Source: Pseudomonas sp. Irchel 3H7 (GTDB lineage Bacteria > Pseudomonadota > Gammaproteobacteria > Pseudomonadales > Pseudomonadaceae). From it: DNA of 64,000 bases. Shown piece after piece: positions 41,666 through 49,394 of the stretch. Numbering within the stretch: position 1 is the stretch's first letter; each line of letters begins with the position of its first letter. Both the position numbers and the translations under genes were made by a program. The DNA is taken from positions 124,001 through 188,000 of the forward strand of contig NZ_FYEA01000001.1 in NCBI RefSeq assembly GCF_900187605.1, read 5' to 3'. The notes below the pieces were generated by a model that was not told the DNA's origin, did no database searches, and saw nothing but the letters and a program-made list of their open reading frames with translations.

Positions 41666-42196
41666 TCAGCGCGACGTCGGCTTTAAGGCTTCGAGCCAGG
41701 CCGGATCCAGGCGCGTCTGCTCGGTGTCGAGTCCCAGCGCCTGCATCCGCTCCTTGTGCGCCTCGACTTCGCGCCACAGCTGCCCATGATCGCTGGAGTT
41801 ACCGTCCAGTTCATGCATCTGCGTCAACCCAAGATGATAGAAACGCAGCACTTTCATGGCCGTCGCATCGTTCTGCTCCACCGCCGCCGTGACCTGATGC
41901 ATCACATTGGTGATGCTCATCAGGTTGCGCTTGAGTCGCCAGCTGTACACGGCTGGCGCCATCCAGCTCTGATTCCAGAAACGCCCGCGCAATAACGCAG
42001 CCGTCAGCAGAAATGCCACAAACACCCCACCGACATTGAAGCGCAGGTTATCGCCGCCAGGCTCGCCAAACAGCGCCACGGCCACGCTGGAAAACAGCAT
42101 CGCCAGCACCAGGAACAGCACGGCGATGATGATCGTGCTGCGTCGCGTCTGCTGGCGAAAAGTGGCGGCATCCATCGGCTGAATCTCGAACATCAC
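41666..42196 (-). CDS. DUF3087 family membrane protein
   Basis: 176 residues with two helices near the N-terminus (STIIIAVLFLVLAMLFSSVAV and VGGVFVAFLLTAALL) and a soluble C-terminal domain with MKVLRFYHLGLTQMHELDGN. This matches DUF3087, a gammaproteobacterial family of unknown function. The start may be 42196 or the next Met at 42193. Confidence 0.8.
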   Translation of the reverse strand: MMFEIQPMDAATFRQQTRRSTIIIAVLFLVLAMLFSSVAVALFGEPGGDNLRFNVGGVFVAFLLTAALLRGRFWNQSWMAPAVYSWRLKRNLMSITNVMHQVTAAVEQNDATAMKVLRFYHLGLTQMHELDGNSSDHGQLWREVEAHKERMQALGLDTEQTRLDPAWLEALKPTSR

Positions 42197-42416
42197 AAAT
42201 GACTTCCTTGAGCGACAAAAGGGCTAACTGAAAAAACCGGCCGGCGCATTATCGCCTCTACCGCGGATTTAGCTATGCTGGGGCTCCTTTTCATCTTTTC
42301 AGCGTCCAACGGGGACATGGCGGTATAGCGCAGATCGTGCCATCTTCATTCATGGATACACACTATTCGGATGCCATTGCTCAGCTTCGTGATGACATCG
42401 TTTTAAGGATCATTGC

Positions 42417-43790
42417 ATGACCCAACGACACGTAATCAATGCCTCGGTCAGCCCGAAAGGCAGCCTGGAAACCCTTTCTCAACGTGAAGTTCAGCAACTG
42501 AGCGAAGCCGGATCCGGCAGCACCTACACCCTCTTCCGCCAGTGCGCCCTGGCCATCCTCAACACCGGCGCCCATGTCGATAACGCCAAGACCATCCTCG
42601 AAGCCTACAAGGACTTCGAAATCCGCATTCACCAGCAGGATCGCGGCGTACGCCTGGAGCTGCTGAACGCTCCGGCCGACGCGTTCGTCGACGGCGAAAT
42701 GATCGCCAGCACCCGCGAAATGCTCTTCAGCGCCCTGCGCGACATTGTCTACACCGAAAACGAACTCGACAGCCAACGTATCGACCTGAGCACCTCGCAA
42801 GGTATCAGCGACTACGTTTTCCACCTGCTGCGCAACGCGCGCACCCTGCGCCCGGGCGTCGAGCCGAAAATCGTCGTGTGCTGGGGCGGCCACTCGATCA
42901 ACACCGAAGAATACAAATACACCAAGAAAGTCGGCCACGAACTGGGTCTGCGCAGCCTCGACATTTGCACCGGTTGCGGCCCCGGCGTGATGAAAGGCCC
43001 GATGAAAGGCGCGACCATCGCTCACGCCAAACAGCGTATTCATGGCGGGCGTTATCTGGGTTTGACCGAGCCGGGCATCATCGCCGCCGAAGCGCCGAAC
43101 CCGATCGTCAACGAATTGGTGATCCTGCCGGACATCGAAAAACGTCTGGAAGCCTTCGTGCGCGTTGGCCACGGCATCATCATTTTCCCGGGCGGCGCCG
43201 GTACGGCAGAAGAATTCCTCTACCTGCTGGGCATCCTGATGCACCCGGACAATAAAGGGCTACCGTTCCCGGTGATCCTCACCGGGCCGAAGCACGCCGC
43301 GCCGTATCTGGAACAGCTCGACGCCTTCGTCATCGCCACTCTCGGCGAAGCGGCCAAGCAGCACTACGAGATCATCATCGACGACCCGGCCGAAGTGGCG
43401 CGGCAGATGACCCAAGGCCTGAAAGCAGTGAAGCAGTTCCGCCGCGAGCGCAACGATGCGTTCCATTTCAACTGGCTGCTGAAAATCGACGAAGGCTTCC
43501 AGCGTCCGTTCGATCCGACCCACGAAAACATGGCGAATCTGAAACTGCACCGCGACCAGCCACCGCATGAACTGGCGGCCAACCTGCGCCGGGCGTTCTC
43601 CGGTATCGTCGCCGGCAACGTCAAGGACAAGGGCATTCGCCTGATCGAAGAACACGGGCCGTACCAGATCCGTGGTGACGCCGCGATCATGCAACCGCTC
43701 GATGCCCTACTCAAAGCCTTCGTCGCCCAGCACCGGATGAAACTGCCGGGTGGCGCGGCGTATGTGCCGTGCTATCGAGTGGTGGCGTAA
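42417..43790 (+). CDS. ppnN: Nucleotide 5'-monophosphate nucleosidase PpnN (YgdH)
   Basis: A 457-residue LOG-family nucleosidase. The N-terminal DUF4478 domain (MTQRHVINASVSPKGSLETL) is followed by the lysine-decarboxylase-like Rossmann domain with CTGCGPGVMKGPMKGA and PGGAGTAEEFLYLLGI. The C-terminal DUF3412 region contains HEHGPYQIRG-like IEEHGPYQIRG. It splits nucleoside monophosphates into base and ribose 5-phosphate; the E. coli protein is activated by (p)ppGpp. The 220-bp upstream spacer (42197-42416) has promoter-like AT-rich sequence. Confidence 0.92.
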   Translation: MTQRHVINASVSPKGSLETLSQREVQQLSEAGSGSTYTLFRQCALAILNTGAHVDNAKTILEAYKDFEIRIHQQDRGVRLELLNAPADAFVDGEMIASTREMLFSALRDIVYTENELDSQRIDLSTSQGISDYVFHLLRNARTLRPGVEPKIVVCWGGHSINTEEYKYTKKVGHELGLRSLDICTGCGPGVMKGPMKGATIAHAKQRIHGGRYLGLTEPGIIAAEAPNPIVNELVILPDIEKRLEAFVRVGHGIIIFPGGAGTAEEFLYLLGILMHPDNKGLPFPVILTGPKHAAPYLEQLDAFVIATLGEAAKQHYEIIIDDPAEVARQMTQGLKAVKQFRRERNDAFHFNWLLKIDEGFQRPFDPTHENMANLKLHRDQPPHELAANLRRAFSGIVAGNVKDKGIRLIEEHGPYQIRGDAAIMQPLDALLKAFVAQHRMKLPGGAAYVPCYRVVA

Positions 43791-43801
43791 CCTACAAGCA
43801 T

Positions 43802-43831
43802 GAAGATCCGAAGATGATGCTTCGGGTCTTC
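43802..43831. terminator. Hairpin between ppnN and the terpene synthase gene
   Basis: GAAGATCCGAAG (43802-43813) faces CTTCGGGTCTTC (43820-43831) with one G-T mismatch. No long T run follows, so termination may be weak. It lies between convergent stops. Confidence 0.6.
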
Positions 43832-43848
43832 GTGGCGGTTCGACCTGT

Positions 43849-44820
43849 TCAATTTGGCCTGAAACGTATTTCCCGATAGCGCGGTACCGACAGATGCCAG
43901 CCGACGTTGCCAAGCCATTGCACTCTGAATGCCTCGGCGCAGCGCAATGCTTGCTCGCGCACGTCGGTTTCACACCCAATTTGATCAAGCTCGTCGGGTA
44001 GTCGCGACTGCAGTTCGAGAAACTGTCGCATCCACACCTCAATTCTCTGATTCACTTCAGTCGCTGCCTGATCCGGACTCAGTCCATGATGATGTCGAAG
44101 GTGAGTCAGGAGGTTGTAAACGTCCTCATCTGGATTAGCCAAGATGCAGAACGACAGCACATCGTTGACCGCTTTCATTAAATTCAGTGATAGCCTGCGC
44201 AATTCCTGCCATAGCGAACAGTAATAAACCGTTGCGGGAAGATTTATCTGATGGGCAAAGTACGTAAACTCAAAGCACACCTGAAAACCTCCGGCATTGC
44301 GCCACACACTTTCATAATCGGCCAGTCCAGGCTGGGTTCCGCCGAGGCGATGCGTCGAAGCACTGACGCAGCAAAACAGATAGCTGCTGTATTGATCCAG
44401 TGTTCTTCGTACCCACTGCTCAGGCATTGACGCCCCTGCGCGACGTATAATGTCTCTCAATCCCCCGGGCAGTCCTGCGCACTGACCTGCGCCACGCTCG
44501 CTCGCAACTTCGTGCACTTGTCGCAACGCCCTCTCCAAAGCATCAGGAGAGCAACTCAGATCCTCATCGGCCAAATCATCCTGACAACTGAACCACCCGG
44601 TCAGATCAGAGAGTACATTCAGCGTTTGCGCGTTCGCATGGGGCCACATGAAGGCAGCGTATTTGCCTGGTAGATAAATATCCAACTGGTGTATCGCCCG
44701 TTCGGAATCTGTCAGCCCCAGACTTTCAAGCCAGGCACGCGTCTGTTGTTCGGCCTGGTCGGCCATAGGACTTGGTGCGACATCAATCAATTGCAAGGCC
44801 GGTGGCAGTGAGTAACTCAT
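43849..44820 (-). CDS. Class I terpene synthase with a degenerate NSE motif
   Basis: A 323-residue terpene cyclase-fold protein, normal for bacterial sesquiterpene/monoterpene synthases. The first metal motif is Asp81-Asp82 in CQDDLADED; Arg174 (VWRNAGG) is 45 residues before the second motif, at the pyrophosphate-sensor position. Arg314-Tyr315 in VPRYRE is the usual C-terminal RY pair. The second motif reads NDVLSFCIL (Asn219, Ser223) with Leu227 at the metal-binding Glu position and Ile226 before it; the usual form is NDxxSxxKE. A nearby Glu232 could substitute after a shift. It is divergent from the isoprenyl synthase gene. It probably makes a cyclic terpene, or has lost activity. Confidence 0.85.
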   Translation of the reverse strand: MSYSLPPALQLIDVAPSPMADQAEQQTRAWLESLGLTDSERAIHQLDIYLPGKYAAFMWPHANAQTLNVLSDLTGWFSCQDDLADEDLSCSPDALERALRQVHEVASERGAGQCAGLPGGLRDIIRRAGASMPEQWVRRTLDQYSSYLFCCVSASTHRLGGTQPGLADYESVWRNAGGFQVCFEFTYFAHQINLPATVYYCSLWQELRRLSLNLMKAVNDVLSFCILANPDEDVYNLLTHLRHHHGLSPDQAATEVNQRIEVWMRQFLELQSRLPDELDQIGCETDVREQALRCAEAFRVQWLGNVGWHLSVPRYREIRFRPN

Positions 44821-45167
44821 GCGGCAACTCCATGATTATCGAGTGAAATATCACGCAGCGTGCTGAAGAAGACCGGAATAAACATAACGTCATATTAGAG
44901 AAACAACATTGTTCCAGGCGCAGCGAGCTCAGACAGTCCCACTAACCCTAGCTCAGCAAAACAAGGTTTCAACTCTCCGTTTTACCGTCCATCGACTATC
45001 ACGGCCAACCTGATATAGAACGCAATCGCGAAAACTTTATAATTAATAAGTCCTAAAAAAACCAAACACCCAACACTCTTTACGCTACTTTCTAGAGACG
45101 TTGACTGTGACACCCTGGCAACCAGGTATTCAAACGCCGCTCTGATTGACACCGGGAGTAAACTGCC
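44821..45167. promoter_or_regulatory. 347-bp AT-rich divergent promoter region of the terpene locus
   Basis: No gene is seen here. The sequence is clearly more AT-rich than its surroundings. TATAAT occurs at 45038-45043, but no good -35 is correctly spaced. TTGACT (45101-45106) lies near the isoprenyl synthase gene, followed by a short hairpin CCTGGCAACCAGG (45113-45125). GGGAG precedes the ATG at 45168. It probably drives both genes. Confidence 0.5.
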
Positions 45168-46109
45168 ATGTTTCCTTCAAACCCTGAGCAATATGCGGCT
45201 GCCAAAAAAAGCTGGGTTGTTGCGTTCGAGTATCAGGAGCAGCATGCGGGCATGAAGGTCAGAACAGACCTGACACGGGCCTTGGCGAATGTATATCGAC
45301 TCTCTTCCGATAAAACCCGAATAATTTGTGACTGTGTCGAACGTTTCAACACGGCCTCGCTGATACACGATGACATTATCGATCAAGACCGGATTCGTCG
45401 TGGAGCCGACTCCGTGTGGGTCAGATACGGAGTGGCCGCAGCACTGATTTCAGGCATGTATGGTTACATTCAAGGGTTGAAATCGCTCAGTGAATCAGGA
45501 CGCATGACATTGGTTCAAGCAGGCCTCGATAGCCTGGAGGAATTGCACATCGGCCAGTACCTCGACACCTTGCTCAGCGAGGGAACGGACTTACCCACCA
45601 TGGAGCAATACCGCTATGTTGCTCAACTGAATACCGGGTGTTTTTTCATATTCATTCTTAGAGCCTGCCAACAACTCAAGCCCCTACCCCAGCAATGTTA
45701 CCGATCACTGAAATCAATGCTGCTTGAACTTGCCGTCTACTATCGCTTTGTTAACGATTACTGCGACATCAATCACATTCCGCATTATGCAAAAAAAGGG
45801 TTTGCGCCCGATCTTGAAGCAGGCCCCAAATCGTTCCTGATGATTATTGCAAACCAGCCATTACCCAAGAGCAATAGAAGCGAAATACAGAAACGGCAGA
45901 TAATAATTAATTGGGGAAACGCTGATGTATTTTGCAAAGCCTTGAAGATCATGGAAGACAGCTATGCAATCCTGCCAGGCTTTCTCCAACGCGCACAGCA
46001 ACAGTGCAATGAACTGGACTTCAGCCAACTTCATAAATTTCTCGATACCGTGCACTTCCAACAAAAACCGGTGGATGATTTCTATGCATCCCTTCAATTG
46101 AATACTTGA
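45168..46109 (+). CDS. Isoprenyl diphosphate synthase (polyprenyl synthetase family)
   Basis: A 313-residue trans-isoprenyl diphosphate synthase. The first aspartate-rich motif is complete (Asp68, Asp69, Asp72) with Arg77-Arg78 in HDDIIDQDRIRRG. The second motif reads Asn196-Asp197...Asp200 (RFVNDYCDIN), with Asn where Asp is usual. A substrate-binding lysine lies at AGPKSFL (Lys221). Ala63 and Ser64, five and four residues before the first motif, are small, so C20 chains are possible; this is weak evidence. It presumably makes the substrate for the divergent terpene synthase. Codon use is less GC-biased than in neighbours, hinting at transfer. Confidence 0.86.
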   Translation: MFPSNPEQYAAAKKSWVVAFEYQEQHAGMKVRTDLTRALANVYRLSSDKTRIICDCVERFNTASLIHDDIIDQDRIRRGADSVWVRYGVAAALISGMYGYIQGLKSLSESGRMTLVQAGLDSLEELHIGQYLDTLLSEGTDLPTMEQYRYVAQLNTGCFFIFILRACQQLKPLPQQCYRSLKSMLLELAVYYRFVNDYCDINHIPHYAKKGFAPDLEAGPKSFLMIIANQPLPKSNRSEIQKRQIIINWGNADVFCKALKIMEDSYAILPGFLQRAQQQCNELDFSQLHKFLDTVHFQQKPVDDFYASLQLNT

Positions 46110-46161
46110 GAAATCGCCTCTTCGAAAATTCATGTCGCGGTGTACTACAAGCAGAACTGCC

Positions 46162-47562
46162 TCAACCAAGGCCTGACAGGCGCAATGCCAAAGCCTTGGC
46201 CTGCAATGCCACATCCGTCACCGCCGTACTCTCCCACCACATCCCGCGCAATGGCGGCCCCATAGCAAACAACTGCTCAGCCGCACATCCCTCGGCATCC
46301 AGCACCGCGCCATCGATTGCCGCCGCAATCCCCAACGCCAACGGCCCCGACCGCACCAGACCGCGCGCCAGCAGTTGCTGCGGCAACGGTCGCGCCACTC
46401 GGCGCCAGTCGTATTCGATACCGCTGGAATTGATCAATGCGGCGCCTTGCACCACGCAGGTTTGCGACTCACCGCGCCGCCGAATGCGAATACGGACGCC
46501 ACCGTCCGGACTTGTCTCAAGCCCTTTGAACGAAGCTGCCTGAATACGCAATCGCCCTTCTTTATAAAGACGCTCAACCAGCGCCGCACTCAACGGCGGC
46601 GAACGGTGGTGATGACTTTCCCACCACGGCCGTACATGCCGTACGAATTGTCGACGCTGCGTGTCAGTCGCCTGACTCCACAAACGAGCGATATGCACCC
46701 GAACCGTGTCCAGTGGCGCCTGCCAATCGATGCCTTGCGCGATGGCTGCCCGGCAATGCCGGCGTAATTCGCGCAATAACTGCCGAGGCGTGCGAATACT
46801 GTGATCGTCGCTGAGAAAATCGATCCAGCCCGGTGGCTGTCGGCGCACATGGGGCAACAAGCCGTGCCGGGAAAACACTTCAATTGGCCCGCGATGCCCG
46901 GCCTGCTCCAGCGACACCAGGGCATCGACCATGGTCAGGCCAGAGCCGATGATCAACACGGTCGATTGCGGGTCGAGTTGACGCATCGCCGCGACATCCC
47001 ACGGATCAAGCGCGGCGGCGTTGAGGCCGCTGGAGGTTTTCTGCGGGGTTCGCGCGGCAGGGAACATTCCGGTCGCCAAAACCCCGTAGCCACCGCGCAG
47101 TGCCTGACCATTGCTCAGCGTGAGCTGCACCGAACCGGCATCGACTTGCAGGTCGACGACTTCCGCACGAATGTGCTCAACGCTTGAGCCAGTCTGCGCC
47201 CCGACTTTACGGGCCTCGGCCAGACGCTGCTGCACATAGACGCCGAACAATCCACGCGGCGCAAACAGTTCGCTGACCGGCACGTCCTGCTCGGCCGATT
47301 CAGGCCAGCCACCGCCGGCAATGTGCTCGGTCAGCCATTGCGTCAGATCATCAGGATTATCCGGATCGACGCTCATACGTGCGGCGTTGCCGTTGAGCGT
47401 GTGTCCCAACTCGACCGCGCTGTACGCCTCGCCCCGTCCCAGTTCCGCACGCGGCTCAATGATCAGGACCTTGCGCCGGCCAGGCAGACGTAGCAATTGC
47501 ACCGCCAGCATCGTGCCGCTGAGGCCACCACCGATAATCAGGATGTCTGCGCTCTGACTCAT
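46162..47562 (-). CDS. FAD/NAD(P)-binding protein, FAD-NAD(P)-binding family
   Basis: A 466-residue flavoprotein. It opens DILIIGGGLSGTMLAVQLLR (FAD site), with GHTLNGNAARMSVDP and a second Rossmann motif VLIIGSGLTMVDALVSLEQ. A late INSSGIEYDW is typical of the family, whose members are annotated as amidase- or hydroxylase-like with unknown substrate. It begins directly after the stop of the XRE-cupin gene (TGA at 47563-47565 abuts the ATG ending at 47562), so the two are co-translated. Confidence 0.8.
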   Translation of the reverse strand: MSQSADILIIGGGLSGTMLAVQLLRLPGRRKVLIIEPRAELGRGEAYSAVELGHTLNGNAARMSVDPDNPDDLTQWLTEHIAGGGWPESAEQDVPVSELFAPRGLFGVYVQQRLAEARKVGAQTGSSVEHIRAEVVDLQVDAGSVQLTLSNGQALRGGYGVLATGMFPAARTPQKTSSGLNAAALDPWDVAAMRQLDPQSTVLIIGSGLTMVDALVSLEQAGHRGPIEVFSRHGLLPHVRRQPPGWIDFLSDDHSIRTPRQLLRELRRHCRAAIAQGIDWQAPLDTVRVHIARLWSQATDTQRRQFVRHVRPWWESHHHRSPPLSAALVERLYKEGRLRIQAASFKGLETSPDGGVRIRIRRRGESQTCVVQGAALINSSGIEYDWRRVARPLPQQLLARGLVRSGPLALGIAAAIDGAVLDAEGCAAEQLFAMGPPLRGMWWESTAVTDVALQAKALALRLSGLG

Positions 47563-48126
47563 TCAAATCACCACATTGCGCACAAACCGCGCCGCAACCT
47601 CGCCATCGTTGCGATAGGAATGCGGCTGGTTGCTGGCAAACATAAAAAACTCACCGGTGCCGATGTGCTGCGGCTGATCCCCGAGCATCAGGGTAAGGCA
47701 GCCTGCAAAGACGAAAATCTGCTCGCTCCAGCCCTCGGCATCTGCTTGCGACGGGTAGACCTCACCCGGTTGCAGACACCATTCCCATTGCTCGACTTCA
47801 CGAGTCGCCGTGGCTTTGGAGAGCAACACCGCTTTGCTGCCCGGGTGGGTTCCTGCCCAGGCCACCTCGTTGATGCGGCTCGGGTCGCGGGCATCCGGCG
47901 CTTGAATCAGATCGCTGAACGCGACATCCAGCGCTTCGGCAACGCGATCAAGAGTGGTCAGGCTGACATTTTTTTCACCCGCCTCGATCGCCACCAGCAT
48001 GCGCCGGCTGACCCCGGACTTTTCTGCCAGCGCGGTCTGGCTCATATCGGCGGCATGCCGTAGACGCCGCACATTCAGGCTGACGTGTTGCAGAACGGAC
48101 GCCCGTTGCGTTGAATCTTTGTGCAC
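47563..48126 (-). CDS. XRE-family regulator with C-terminal cupin
   Basis: 187 residues. The N-terminal helix-turn-helix reads VSLNVRRLRHAADMSQTALA then EKSGVSRRMLVAIEAGEKN. The C-terminal cupin has ETEQ-type strands (REVEQWEWCLQPGEVYPSQA) and ends FFMFASNQPHSYRNDGEVA; it probably binds a small ligand. The start is a GTG at 48126, chosen because relatives begin HKESTQRAS; the frame runs open further. Two 20-bp similar sites at 48119-48138 and 48148-48167 overlap and precede this start, suggesting autoregulation and control of the divergent EamA gene. Confidence 0.85.
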   Translation of the reverse strand: MHKDSTQRASVLQHVSLNVRRLRHAADMSQTALAEKSGVSRRMLVAIEAGEKNVSLTTLDRVAEALDVAFSDLIQAPDARDPSRINEVAWAGTHPGSKAVLLSKATATREVEQWEWCLQPGEVYPSQADAEGWSEQIFVFAGCLTLMLGDQPQHIGTGEFFMFASNQPHSYRNDGEVAARFVRNVVI

Positions 48127-48138
48127 TATATTGCTCAC
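48119..48138. promoter_or_regulatory. Operator-like site 1, overlapping the XRE-cupin start
   Basis: TTGTGCACTATATTGCTCAC matches site 2 (48148-48167) at 15 of 20 positions. Centre-to-centre distance is 29 bp. It covers the GTG start of the XRE-cupin gene. Confidence 0.5.
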
Positions 48139-48147
48139 TCGGTGAGG

Positions 48148-48167
48148 TTGGGCAGTATACTGCGCAA
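48148..48167. promoter_or_regulatory. Operator-like site 2, near-palindrome
   Basis: TTGGGCAGTATACTGCGCAA contains the perfect 12-bp palindrome GCAGTATACTGC (48152-48163) and TTG/CAA at the ends. It lies midway between the XRE-cupin and EamA genes, where a repressor would block both. Confidence 0.55.
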
Positions 48168-48211
48168 CGTTGGGCGCATTGTGCGGCCTCCTTTTTAAAG
48201 TGCGCAAGGTC

Positions 48212-49153
48212 ATGACGTCGCAGAACAGCTCCTCCACTCCTCTCCGTTTCTCTCGTTTCAGCAAAGCCGAGTGCGTGCTGGTGCTGATCACCATGATCTG
48301 GGGCGGTACCTTCCTGCTGGTTCAGCACGCGATGACCGTCAGCGGCCCGATGTTTTTTGTCGGTCTGCGCTTCGCCGCTGCGGCGGCTATCGTCGCGCTG
48401 TTCTCATGGCGTCATCTGCGCGAACTGACCCTGTTTGAACTCAAGGCCGGCGCCTTCATCGGCGTGGCGATCATGCTCGGTTATGGCTTGCAGACGGTCG
48501 GTCTGCAAACGATCCCGAGCAGTCAGTCGGCGTTCATCACCGCGTTGTATGTGCCGTTCGTGCCGTTGCTGCAGTGGCTGGTGCTCGGGCGTCGTCCGGG
48601 CTTGATGCCGAGTATTGGCATCATGTTAGCGTTCACCGGTTTGATGCTGCTGTCAGGCCCGTCCGGCGCAGCGCTGAATTTCAGCCCTGGCGAAATCGCC
48701 ACGCTGATCAGCGCTATCGCCATCGCCGCCGAAATCATTTTGATCAGCACCTATGCCGGTCAGGTCGATGTGCGCCGAGTGACTGTCGTGCAATTGGCAA
48801 CCACATCGGTGCTGTCGTTCCTGCTGGTGGTGCCTACCGGGGAAATGATTCCGGATTTCTCCTGGACGCTGCTGGTGACCGCCCTGGGGTTGGGCGCGGC
48901 GAGTGCGGCGATTCAGGTGGCGATGAACTGGGCGCAGAAAAGTGTCTCGCCAACCCGGGCGACGTTGATCTATGCGGGCGAGCCGGTATGGGCCGGGATC
49001 GTCGGGCGGATTGCCGGGGAGCGGTTGCCAGCGATTGCGCTGGTGGGCGCGGGGTTGATTGTGGCGGCGGTGATTGTCAGTGAATTGAAGACCAAGGGTA
49101 AGGTTGCCGAAGCAGAAGCCGACGCTGAGCAGGCGCGGGAAACCCAAGGTTAA
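48212..49153 (+). CDS. EamA/DMT-superfamily transporter
   Basis: A 313-residue inner-membrane protein with ten predicted helices in two EamA repeats. It has LITMIWGGTFLLVQHAM, PSSQSAFITALYVPFVPLLQ in repeat 1 and RATLIYAGEPVWAGIVGRIA in repeat 2, the typical signature near the ninth helix. Family members export amino acids or metabolites. It is divergent from the XRE-cupin gene, with two operator-like sites between them, so it is likely under that regulator. The start at 48212 is the ATG after AAGGT. Confidence 0.87.
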   Translation: MTSQNSSSTPLRFSRFSKAECVLVLITMIWGGTFLLVQHAMTVSGPMFFVGLRFAAAAAIVALFSWRHLRELTLFELKAGAFIGVAIMLGYGLQTVGLQTIPSSQSAFITALYVPFVPLLQWLVLGRRPGLMPSIGIMLAFTGLMLLSGPSGAALNFSPGEIATLISAIAIAAEIILISTYAGQVDVRRVTVVQLATTSVLSFLLVVPTGEMIPDFSWTLLVTALGLGAASAAIQVAMNWAQKSVSPTRATLIYAGEPVWAGIVGRIAGERLPAIALVGAGLIVAAVIVSELKTKGKVAEAEADAEQARETQG

Positions 49154-49185
49154 TCTGCAATGTCCTTAGTGCCTGGGCTATAGCT

Positions 49186-49245
49186 ATCGCGAGCAGGCTC
49201 ACTCCTACAAACGCGTTCCCCTGTAGGAGTGAGCCTGCTCGCGAT
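49186..49245. repeat. REP inverted pair, 24-bp arms
   Basis: Arms at 49186-49209 and 49222-49245 are identical to those at 1716-1804 and 27691-27755. They lie between the EamA gene and the Mrp operon. Confidence 0.9.
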
Positions 49246-49351
49246 GGGGCCATCACAGGCGCCGTCCCTTCACCTGAAACAATGCCAAACAGAAAATTCC
49301 AGACTACTTTGTAGGATTCTGAGACATCCTGGCGTTTGGTGATCAGGGAGC

Positions 49352-49367
49352 TGGCACGTATGATGCT
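49352..49367 (+). promoter_or_regulatory. Possible sigma-54 promoter of the Mrp operon
   Basis: TGGCACGTATGATGCT keeps the GG-N10-GC spacing of sigma-54 promoters (GG at 49353-49354, GC at 49365-49366) and matches TGGCACG exactly; TTGC is ATGC here. It lies 28 bp before the mrpA start, leaving a very short leader. Confidence 0.35.
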
Positions 49368-49394
49368 TCACAAACTTCCGCAGATTAGAAGCCT

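Noticed and set aside
42240..42416. Riboswitch or leader RNA before ppnN
   Set aside because: No conserved riboswitch core or strong structure could be recognised by eye.
45101..45130. Sigma-70 promoter TTGACT-N17 for the prenyl synthase gene
   Set aside because: The -10 position reads AGGTAT, a poor match; kept only as part of the divergent region description.
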